The position numbers and the translations under genes were made by a program. A DNA stretch of 5,854 nt from contig DAHWHV010000148.1 in assembly GCA_027335545.1 (NCBI GenBank), positions 1 to 5,854 on the forward strand, given 5' to 3'. Shown one piece after another: positions 1 through 5,477 of this stretch (positions are counted from its first letter, which is position 1; each line of letters starts with the position of its first letter). The notes below the pieces were generated by a model. The model was not told the DNA's origin. It ran no database searches and saw only the letters and a list, made by a program, of their open reading frames with translations. Source of the stretch: Clostridia bacterium. GTDB lineage: Bacteria > Bacillota_E > RBS10-35 > JAJYVN01.

Positions 1-61
1 GGCCGGTCGAGGCGTAGGCGGGGGCCGCGGCGCGGCCCCCGCCTATGCCTCGACCCCGGCC
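1..61 (-). terminator. Long stem-loop at the 3' end of the DUF993 gene
   Basis: Positions 7-26 and 34-53 are complementary over 20 bp with one non-Watson-Crick position (14 against 46) and a 7-nt loop at 27-33. The stem extends outward through 1-6 against 54-61 if a 2-nt bulge is allowed. The DUF993 stop codon (43-45) and its last few codons lie inside one arm. The odd pair is A-C in RNA read from the minus strand but a G-U wobble in RNA read from the plus strand, so the hairpin is slightly better formed by a plus-strand transcript. No U-tract can be seen because the window starts here. A terminator, possibly bidirectional, is the likeliest role, but that is inferred from position and stability only. 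Confidence 0.55.
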
Positions 62-1203
62 ACCGCCAGCACCGGCCGGAAGCGCGCCACGGCCGCCTCC
101 GGGTCGCGCAGCAGGCCCGCGCGGTCGGCGAGCCGGAAGAGTTCCGCCAGGTGCACGACCGAGCGGGCGCCCTCGGCGCCCCCCACCATGCGGAAGTGCC
201 CTTGGTGGCCGTTCAGGTACGCCAGGAAGACGACCCCGACCTTGTAGTGGGCCGTGGGGGGCGCGAAGATGTGCCGCGCCAGGGGCACGGTGGGGCCCAG
301 CAGGGCGTCGTAGCGGGCCCGGTCCCCGTCCTCCAGGGCGCGCAGGGCAGCGGCCGCGGCGGGCGCGATCGGGTCGAAGATGCCAAGCAGGGCGTCGCTG
401 TGGCCCTGCGCATCCCCGGCGATCAACCCCGGGTAGTGGAAGTCGTCCCCCGTGTACATACGCACCCCGGGCGGCAGGCGCCGCCGCATCTCGACCTCCA
501 GATCGGCGGAGAGGAGCGAGAGCTTGATGCCCTCCACCCGGTCGGCGTGGGCGGCCAGGATGCCCAGGCAGGTCTCCATCGCCGCCCGCGGCTCGCGGGC
601 CCCCCAGTAACCGGCGAGGGCGGGGTCGAAGGCCTCCCCCAGCCAGTGGATCAGCACGGGGCCCCGCACCTGGCCCAGGATGCGGCTGTACACCCGCTCG
701 TAGTCGGCCGGCGTGCGGGCCAGCGCCGCCAGCGCCCGGCTCGCCATGAGCACGACCTGCGCCCCCACGGCCTCTACGGCCTCGCACTGCTCGGCGTAGG
801 CGGCCTCGACCGCCGCGAGGCTCAGGCCGGGACCCGGGGTCAGTTGATCGGTTCCGGCCCCGGCGGCCAGACGGCCGCCGACGGCCCGCGCCTCCGCGGC
901 CGAGCGCCGGATCAGTTCACGCGCGACGGGCCAGGTGAGTCCCGCGCCGCGCTGCGCCGTGTCCATCGCCTCGGCCACGGCGAGGCCGCAGCCCCAGAGG
1001 TGGTGGCGGAAGGCGAGCGTGGCCGCCCAATCCAGGGCCGCCCCCGCGGGCGACTCGGCGAGGGGATCGACCACGACGTGGGCGGCGGCGAAGGCCCGGC
1101 GCGCCCGCAGCGGCCGGGCGTCGGCCACCCAGCCTGCCGGGGGGCCGGGGGTATAGGGCTCCAGGGATCCGTCTCGCCGGGGCAGAGACAACACCCTCGG
1201 CAT
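43..1203 (-). CDS. DUF993 family protein, dihydrodipicolinate synthase-like TIM barrel
   Basis: This gene encodes 386 residues and I recognise it as a full-length DUF993 protein, a family often labelled 'dihydrodipicolinate synthase family protein'. Its biochemical function is not established. Recognisable family stretches are the N-terminal DGSLEPYT (11-18), LAFRHHLWGCGLAVAEAMDTAQRG (63-86), GAGTDQL (115-121), LMASRALA (152-159), HWLGEAFDPALAGYWG (186-201), GIKLSLL (225-231), YTGDDFHYPGLIAGD (250-264) and the C-terminal HLAELFRLADRAGLL (351-365). Lys227 in GIK sits where class I aldolases of the DHDPS type carry the Schiff-base lysine; this is by analogy only. No signal peptide or membrane span is seen, so it is probably cytosolic. 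The start was set at the ATG at 1203 because GGAGGTG (1214-1208) lies just upstream and the conserved N terminus begins there. An in-frame start at 1305 would add 34 unconserved residues. It follows the pyruvate carboxylase gene on the same strand after a 182-bp spacer. A pyruvate-dependent aldolase-type reaction is a guess. Confidence 0.9.
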   Translation of the reverse strand: MPRVLSLPRRDGSLEPYTPGPPAGWVADARPLRARRAFAAAHVVVDPLAESPAGAALDWAATLAFRHHLWGCGLAVAEAMDTAQRGAGLTWPVARELIRRSAAEARAVGGRLAAGAGTDQLTPGPGLSLAAVEAAYAEQCEAVEAVGAQVVLMASRALAALARTPADYERVYSRILGQVRGPVLIHWLGEAFDPALAGYWGAREPRAAMETCLGILAAHADRVEGIKLSLLSADLEVEMRRRLPPGVRMYTGDDFHYPGLIAGDAQGHSDALLGIFDPIAPAAAAALRALEDGDRARYDALLGPTVPLARHIFAPPTAHYKVGVVFLAYLNGHQGHFRMVGGAEGARSVVHLAELFRLADRAGLLRDPEAAVARFRPVLAVAGVEA

Positions 1204-1207
1204 GGGA

Positions 1208-1214
1208 CACCTCC
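1208..1214 (-). promoter_or_regulatory. Shine-Dalgarno site of the DUF993 gene
   Basis: The minus strand reads GGAGGTG here. GGAGG is followed by six bases and then the ATG at 1203. This fixes the start and rejects the longer frame beginning at 1305. Confidence 0.8.
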
Positions 1215-1334
1215 ACAACTCGGCGCGGGGCACTGGGCACACCGCGCCTGGTCTGGGACGCCGCTGCGAAAAGCCGTAGGCAGTCCCCTCAACGACAAGG
1301 GACAAGGGGTCGTGGGGCGCGAGGCACGCGGGCG

Positions 1335-1380
1335 ACCGCCTCCGGAAGGCGGTGGGGCAAGTGCGGACTCTTGCCCCACC
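1335..1380 (-). terminator. Two overlapping hairpins after the pyruvate carboxylase stop
   Basis: A perfect 11-bp inverted repeat, GGTGGGGCAAG at 1351-1361 against CTTGCCCCACC at 1370-1380, encloses an 8-nt loop. It begins five bases beyond the carboxylase stop codon. A second inverted repeat, ACCGCCT at 1335-1341 against AGGCGGT at 1347-1353, has a 5-nt loop and shares bases 1351-1353 with the first, so both stems cannot be complete together. No U-tract follows on the minus strand. A terminator without a U-tract is the best reading and is common in GC-rich genomes; the rest of the spacer to 1215 shows no convincing promoter. Confidence 0.55.
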
Positions 1381-1385
1381 GACCC

Positions 1386-4300
1386 CTACCCCCCCGCGCG
1401 CACGACCGCCACCAGGTCCCCGGGCCGCACCGCCTCGCCGACCACCACGGGCAGTGCCGTCAGGACCCCGTCGTGGGGGGAGCGCACCACCGTCTCCATC
1501 TTCATCGCCTCGATCGCCACCAAGGGCGCGCCCTGGAGGACCCGGGCCCCGCGCGCCGCGGGCAGGCGGGTCACCACCCCCGGCATGGGGCTGCCCACCT
1601 GGTCGGGGTCGGCGGGGTCCGCCGCCGGGCGGGTGGTCCCTCCCACGCCCACGGCCCGATCGACCACCGCGATGGCCCGCGCCGTGCCGTTGAGCTCGAA
1701 GCGCAGGACGCGCCGGCCGTCGGAGCCGGCCGCCCCGAGTTCGACCAGCCGGATGACCAGCGTCTTGCCACGCTCGATGTCCACCTCGATCTCCTCCCCG
1801 GGCCGGAGGCCGTGGAAGAAGGTCGTGGTGTCCAGGGCCGAGGTGTCGCCGAAGCGCCCCGCGTGGGCCTCCAGGGCACGCGCCGGCTCCGGGTAGAGGA
1901 CCTCGGCGAGGGCGTCGCGCAGCGAAGCCTCTGCGCCCCGCCGCGCGGCGATCCGCTGGCGCACCGCCTCCAGGTCGATGGGCGGCAGGCTCGCGCCGGG
2001 CCGGCCTACCACGGCCGGGCGGCCGTGGCGCACGACGGCCTGCAGCCGGGGTGGGAAGGGCCGGTGCGGCTGCCCCATCTCCCCGCCCAGGAGCTGGACC
2101 ACCGACTCGGGGAAGTCCAGCCGCGCCGCGGCGGCCTCGCCCGCGGCCGAGCCCAGCGCCTCCTCGCTGAGGGCCGCGGGCTCGACGCCCTGCTGCACCA
2201 GGAAGAGGGCGAAGTCCCCCACGGCCTTGCTGCTGGGGGTCACCTTGACGATGCGACCGAGCAGCCGGTCCACCGCCCGATAGGCCGCGACGACCTCCGC
2301 CCAGCGCTCTCCGAGGCCCACCGCCTCCGCCTGGGCCCGCAGGCTGGTGTATTGGCCGCCCGGCATCTCGCTGCCGGCGGCCCCGGCCGCGCTGGCACCC
2401 GGCGGCGCCTCAAACTCGGCGTAGAGCGCGCGGCGGCACGCCCAGAACTCGGCGGCCGCCCCACAGACCGCCGGGTCCAGACCGGTGTCGCGCACCCCGC
2501 CCCGCAGCGCCGCCACCACGGCGCCGAGGGCCGGCTGGGAGGTCGCCCCCGCCAGCGCGTCCACGGCCACGTCCGCGATCTCCACGCCGGCGGCGGCCGC
2601 GGCCAGCACCGTCGCCACGCCGAAGCCCGCGGTGTCGTGGGTGTGCAGGTGAACGGGCAGGCCGACCTCGGCGCGCAGCGCGGCCACCAGGCGCGCGGCC
2701 GCGGCGGGCCGCAGCAGACCGGCCATGTCCTTGACGCCGATCAGGTGCACCCCGAGCGCCTTGAGGCCGCGCGCCAGTTCCAGGTAGTACTCGACGGTGT
2801 AGACGTCCTCGGCGGGATCGGCGCAGTCGCCGCTGTAGCAGAGCGCCCCCTCGACCAGCCGCCCGGTGCGCAGCGCCGCCTCGATGGCCACGCGCATGCC
2901 CTCGACCCAGTTCAGGCTGTCGAAGACACGGAAGACGTCGATGCCCGCCGCCGCCGCTTCGGCGACGAAGGCGCGGACGACGTTGTCGGGGTAGCTGGCG
3001 TAACCCACGGCGTTGCTGCCGCGCAGCAGCATCTGCAGCAGGGTGTCCGGCAGGGCGGCCCGCAGGGCCTCCAGCCGGGCCCAGGGCGACTCGCGCAGGA
3101 AACGCAGGGCCGTGTCGAACGTGGCCCCTCCCCACATCTCCAGGGAGAACACCCCGCCCAGGTGCGGCGAGGCCGCAGCGGCCGCGAGCAGGTCGTGCGT
3201 CCGCACGCGCGCCGCCAGCAGGGACTGGTGGGCGTCGCGGAAGGTCGTGTCTGTCAGGTGCAGCGCCGGCCCGGCGCGGAGGTGGGCCAGCACGGCCTCC
3301 GGACCCCCGGAGAGCAGCAGCGGGCGCAGCCCCGCGGGGGCCGCCCCGGGCGAGGGTGCCGGGGGGCGCGGGGCCGGTGTCCGGGATGCCTCCGGGGCGT
3401 TGACCGTGACCTCGCCGATGAACGCCAGGAGCTTGTTGCCCCGGTCCCGGGCTTCGGGATAGGCGGTCAGCCCCGGGCTGCGGTCGATGAGGCCCGTGTC
3501 CACGCGCCCGGCGCGGAAGTCCGGGTGTCCGGTGACCTCGAGCAGGAAACGCAGGTTGGTGCGCACGCCGCGGATGCGGAACTCCCCCAGGGCCCGACGC
3601 ATTTTGACCACGGCCCCGGGGAACGTCGGCGCCCAGGCACAGCACTTCACCAACAGCGAGTCGTAGTGGGGCGAGACCACCGCCCCCGCCTCGGCGCCCG
3701 CGCCATCCAGGCGGATGCCGCAGCCTCCCGGGGAACGGTAGGTCAGGATGCGGCCGGCCTCGGGGAGGAAGCCGTTCTTGGGGTCCTCGGCCGTGACCCG
3801 GCACTGCAGGGCGAAGCCGCTGCGCCGCACCGCCTCCTGCCCGGGGAGGCCGATCTCCGCATCCGCCAAGCGGTGCCCGGCGGCGATGTGGATCTGGGCG
3901 TGCACCAGGTCCACCCCCGTGATCAACTCCGTGACGGTGTGCTCGACCTGGATGCGGGGGTTCACCTCCAGGAAGAAGAAGCGCCCGTCGGGCAACAGCA
4001 GGAACTCCACCGTCCCCGCGCCCCGGTAGCCCAGGCCCCCCATCAGCCGGACGGCCGCGCCGCAGATACGCTCGCGCTCCGCCTCGTCCAGGCCGACGGC
4101 GGGGGCGACCTCGGCCACCTTCTGGTGGCGGCGCTGCACGGAGCAGTCCCGTTCGAAGAGGTGGACCAGCGCGCCCCGGCCGTCGCCCAGGACCTGGACC
4201 TCGATGTGCCGCGCGTGCTCGGCCGCGGCCTCGAGGTAGACGGCGCCGGCGCCGAAGGCGCTGCTGGCCTCGGCGCTGGCGCTCGGCAGGGCGGCCTCCA

Positions 4301-4928
4301 GTTCCGCGCGGTCACGGACCAGGCGGATGCCCCGCCCGCCGCCGCCGAACACGGCCTTGACCATCAGCGGGTAACCGATCTCCGCGGCGCGCCGCAGCAC
4401 GGCCTCCGCCGCCACCAGCGGCTCGTCGGTCCCGGGCAGCAGCGGCAGGCCGGCGCGGCGCGCGGCCCGCCGCGCCTCGGCTTTGTCCCCGAACAGGTCG
4501 AGGTGCTCGGGCGAGGGGCCCACGAAGGTGAGGCCCGCGCTGGCGCAGGCGCGCGCGAACCCCGCGTTTTCGGCGAGGAAGCCGTAGCCCGGGTGGACGG
4601 CGTCGGCCCCCGAGTCCCGGGCCACGCCGAGGATGGCCTCCTGGTCGAGGTAGGCGCCGACGGGGGAACGGCCGCGCCCGACCTCGTACGCTTCGTCGGC
4701 CTTGACCCGGTGCAGGGCGTGCCGGTCCGCCGCGGCGTAAACGGCGACGGTGCGGATGCCCAATTCGGTGCAGGCGCGGAACACGCGGATGGCGATCTCG
4801 CCGCGGTTGGCCACGAGGAGCTTCTCGATGGGCAGGGGCCGCGAGGACAGGGGCGAGGGCCGGGACAGGGGAGAGGGCCGGGACAGGGGAGAGGGCCGGG
4901 GACCGGACGCTGGGGATGCGGCGGGCAC
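1386..4928 (-). CDS. pyc: Pyruvate carboxylase, single-chain biotin enzyme
   Basis: The gene encodes 1180 residues. The enzyme carboxylates pyruvate to oxaloacetate using ATP and bicarbonate via a biotin swinging arm, which is the anaplerotic step into the TCA cycle and gluconeogenesis. The biotin carboxylase part (about 33-505) has LLVANRGEIAIRVFRA (37-52), the glycine-rich ATP loop KAVFGGGGRG (191-200), RRHQK ending in Lys270, and EVNPRIQVEH (321-330). The carboxyltransferase (about 553-1045) has TDTTFRDAHQS with metal ligand Asp565, FSLEMWGGATFD (594-605), Asp670, the carboxylated lysine in GVKDMAG (Lys733), HTHD (762-765) and catalytic Thr897 in IVKVTPSSK. The C-terminal carrier domain (about 1112-1177) has EAMKMET with biotinyl Lys1143. 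Arginines typical of the acetyl-CoA site appear to be kept (Arg451, Arg453, Arg496), which suggests allosteric activation. The chosen GTG start has GGAGG eight bases upstream and gives about 31 extra Pro/Ser/Arg-rich residues before the usual beginning. No ATG lies in frame near the expected start. A second Pro/Ala-rich linker at about 511-535 separates the first two parts. Confidence 0.97.
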   Translation of the reverse strand: MPAASPASGPRPSPLSRPSPLSRPSPLSSRPLPIEKLLVANRGEIAIRVFRACTELGIRTVAVYAAADRHALHRVKADEAYEVGRGRSPVGAYLDQEAILGVARDSGADAVHPGYGFLAENAGFARACASAGLTFVGPSPEHLDLFGDKAEARRAARRAGLPLLPGTDEPLVAAEAVLRRAAEIGYPLMVKAVFGGGGRGIRLVRDRAELEAALPSASAEASSAFGAGAVYLEAAAEHARHIEVQVLGDGRGALVHLFERDCSVQRRHQKVAEVAPAVGLDEAERERICGAAVRLMGGLGYRGAGTVEFLLLPDGRFFFLEVNPRIQVEHTVTELITGVDLVHAQIHIAAGHRLADAEIGLPGQEAVRRSGFALQCRVTAEDPKNGFLPEAGRILTYRSPGGCGIRLDGAGAEAGAVVSPHYDSLLVKCCAWAPTFPGAVVKMRRALGEFRIRGVRTNLRFLLEVTGHPDFRAGRVDTGLIDRSPGLTAYPEARDRGNKLLAFIGEVTVNAPEASRTPAPRPPAPSPGAAPAGLRPLLLSGGPEAVLAHLRAGPALHLTDTTFRDAHQSLLAARVRTHDLLAAAAASPHLGGVFSLEMWGGATFDTALRFLRESPWARLEALRAALPDTLLQMLLRGSNAVGYASYPDNVVRAFVAEAAAAGIDVFRVFDSLNWVEGMRVAIEAALRTGRLVEGALCYSGDCADPAEDVYTVEYYLELARGLKALGVHLIGVKDMAGLLRPAAAARLVAALRAEVGLPVHLHTHDTAGFGVATVLAAAAAGVEIADVAVDALAGATSQPALGAVVAALRGGVRDTGLDPAVCGAAAEFWACRRALYAEFEAPPGASAAGAAGSEMPGGQYTSLRAQAEAVGLGERWAEVVAAYRAVDRLLGRIVKVTPSSKAVGDFALFLVQQGVEPAALSEEALGSAAGEAAAARLDFPESVVQLLGGEMGQPHRPFPPRLQAVVRHGRPAVVGRPGASLPPIDLEAVRQRIAARRGAEASLRDALAEVLYPEPARALEAHAGRFGDTSALDTTTFFHGLRPGEEIEVDIERGKTLVIRLVELGAAGSDGRRVLRFELNGTARAIAVVDRAVGVGGTTRPAADPADPDQVGSPMPGVVTRLPAARGARVLQGAPLVAIEAMKMETVVRSPHDGVLTALPVVVGEAVRPGDLVAVVRAGG
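4845..4898. repeat. Three tandem 18-bp repeats in the pyruvate carboxylase N terminus
   Basis: The unit GGACAGGGGNGAGGGCCG occurs three times head to tail at 4845-4862, 4863-4880 and 4881-4898. Copies two and three are identical and copy one differs at one base. A decayed partial copy follows near 4899-4906, and a related stretch lies near 4831-4840. Read on the minus strand in the carboxylase frame, the units give a repeating Ser-Pro-Leu-Ser-Arg-Pro pattern (about residues 11-30). Since 18 is a multiple of three, copy-number change would keep the frame. Replication slippage in GC-rich DNA is the simplest origin. Confidence 0.9.
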
Positions 4929-4936
4929 GGGGAGCA

Positions 4937-4941
4937 CCTCC
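4937..4941 (-). promoter_or_regulatory. Shine-Dalgarno site setting the pyruvate carboxylase GTG start
   Basis: The minus strand reads GGAGG here, with eight bases before the GTG at 4928. Another in-frame GTG at 4937 overlaps the site and cannot use it. The only in-frame start-like codon beside the conserved domain is a CTG at 4835, which has no such site. This supports translation of the repeat region. Confidence 0.65.
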
Positions 4942-4943
4942 GG

Positions 4944-4960
4944 GCGCCGGCGGCCGGCGC
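4944..4960 (-). promoter_or_regulatory. Short hairpin beside the pyruvate carboxylase ribosome site
   Basis: GCGCCGG (4944-4950) and CCGGCGC (4954-4960) form a perfect 7-bp inverted repeat with a 3-nt loop. It ends two bases upstream of the GGAGG site in the mRNA. It could affect ribosome access, but short palindromes of this kind arise easily in DNA this rich in G and C. Confidence 0.3.
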
Positions 4961-5089
4961 GGCGATCCGGCGGCGACGGGGGGCCCGCGCCGCCTCCAAC
5001 CCGTGGTTTCCACACCAAGCGCCGGAAACATGCCGTGCCCCTCTGGGCGCCGCCGCCCACGTTTGGGGGAAGTTGCGGCACCTCCGGCG

Positions 5090-5119
5090 GGATAGGCGGG
5101 CGGGCCCCGTTACACGCTA
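5090..5119 (+). promoter_or_regulatory. Candidate forespore (sigma-G/F type) promoter of the SASP gene
   Basis: GGATA at 5090-5094 fits the -35 pattern of Bacillus sigma-G promoters (G, any base or H, A, T, purine). After 18 bp comes CACGCTA at 5113-5119, which matches the -10 pattern CATnnTA except for C instead of T at its third base. A start near 5126 would leave an untranslated leader of about 46 nt. SASP genes in known spore formers are transcribed by sigma-G, so the position makes sense. The match was found by eye and consensus patterns for high-GC Bacillota may differ. Confidence 0.4.
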
Positions 5120-5156
5120 CGCCCGCATCCGCACCCAGACGCGGAGGCGGAGGCGG

Positions 5157-5163
5157 GGAGGTG
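5157..5163 (+). promoter_or_regulatory. Shine-Dalgarno site of the SASP gene
   Basis: GGAGGTG lies eight bases before the ATG at 5172. It is the end of a purine-rich run (5141-5161) built from short GCGGAG-like repeats, so several weaker ribosome-binding matches stand just upstream. The strong site supports the ATG at 5172 as the true start and suggests high expression. Confidence 0.8.
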
Positions 5164-5171
5164 AAGAACCG

Positions 5172-5408
5172 ATGGCACGGGGTCAGCGGAGCAACACCGC
5201 CCTGGTGCGGGGTTGCGAGAATGCGCTGGAGCGGCTCAAGTACGAGATCGCCAACGAAATCGGGGTCAACTACGAGGCGAGCGGCGGCTACGGCGGCGAC
5301 ATCCCTTCGCGCCTGAACGGCGCGGTCGGTGGCCACATGGTCCGCCGGATGATCGAGCAGGCGGAGCAGCAGCTCGCCGGCCGGGCGGGGCCCACGACCC
5401 GTTTCTAG
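5172..5408 (+). CDS. Alpha/beta-type small acid-soluble spore protein (SASP)
   Basis: This 78-residue protein coats and protects DNA in the dormant spore against UV, heat and chemical damage, and is broken down for amino acids at germination. It carries both family signatures. The first is KYEIANEIGV at 23-32, which includes the expected germination-protease site between Glu25 and Ile26 (Ala27 follows). The second is NGAVGGHMVRRMIE at 49-62, which fits the C-terminal signature apart from Leu48 where Ser, Ala or Gln is usual. Length is close to the normal 60-75 residues. The linker between the two helices is about six residues longer than in Bacillus SASPs and contains SGGYGGD (37-43). The gene is divergent from pyruvate carboxylase, stands alone on its strand and has its own strong ribosome site and a candidate forespore promoter. 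The same frame is open far upstream, but that stretch is antisense to pyruvate carboxylase and is not coding. A paralogue number such as sspA or sspC cannot be assigned. Confidence 0.95.
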   Translation: MARGQRSNTALVRGCENALERLKYEIANEIGVNYEASGGYGGDIPSRLNGAVGGHMVRRMIEQAEQQLAGRAGPTTRF

Positions 5409-5431
5409 GCTCCCTCGTCGGACCCGGTTTT

Positions 5432-5469
5432 GCCAGGAGGCCGGCGCCATGGCGCCCGGTCTCTCTGGC
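5432..5469. terminator. Imperfect inverted repeat between convergent SASP and transporter genes
   Basis: GCCAG (5432-5436) pairs with CTGGC (5465-5469), and the inner arms CCGGCGCC and GGCGCCCGG continue the stem with small bulges. The core GGCGCCATGGCGCC at 5443-5456 is a perfect 14-bp palindrome. It lies between two convergent genes, 24 bases after the SASP stop and 9 bases after the transporter stop, so it probably serves both as a terminator. Neither strand has a U-tract on the expected side, although TTTT (5428-5431) precedes it on the plus strand. Confidence 0.5.
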
Positions 5470-5477
5470 CTTCCCGG

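Noticed and set aside
1204..1305. Longer DUF993 frame starting at 1305
   Set aside because: The additional 34 residues are not family-like, and the strong GGAGGTG directly before the ATG at 1203 marks the real start.
151..1896. Plus-strand open frame across the DUF993 and carboxylase 3' region
   Set aside because: It is antisense to two well-recognised genes, crosses the spacer between them, and has no domain or ribosome-site support.
2410..3804. Second minus-strand frame of 464 codons inside pyruvate carboxylase
   Set aside because: It is a shifted frame of the real gene with Arg/Gly/Pro-rich low-complexity translation; the carboxylase frame is intact, so there is no frameshift.
4845..4898. 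CRISPR-like or regulatory repeat array
   Set aside because: The units are directly adjacent with no spacers, are 18 bp long, and are in frame within a coding region, so a coding tandem repeat is the better reading.
1371..5171. Plus-strand frame open for about 1270 codons upstream of and in frame with the SASP gene
   Set aside because: It is antisense to pyruvate carboxylase, its translation is low-complexity and rich in Gly, Arg, His and Gln, and it has no recognisable domain. Long antisense frames are expected in GC-rich genes. Only the last 78 residues (SASP) are real.
4929..5450. Extension of the pyruvate carboxylase frame to an ATG at 5450
   Set aside because: The extra 174 residues show no domain, run antisense across the SASP gene, and have no ribosome site at that start. 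The GTG at 4928 has a good one.
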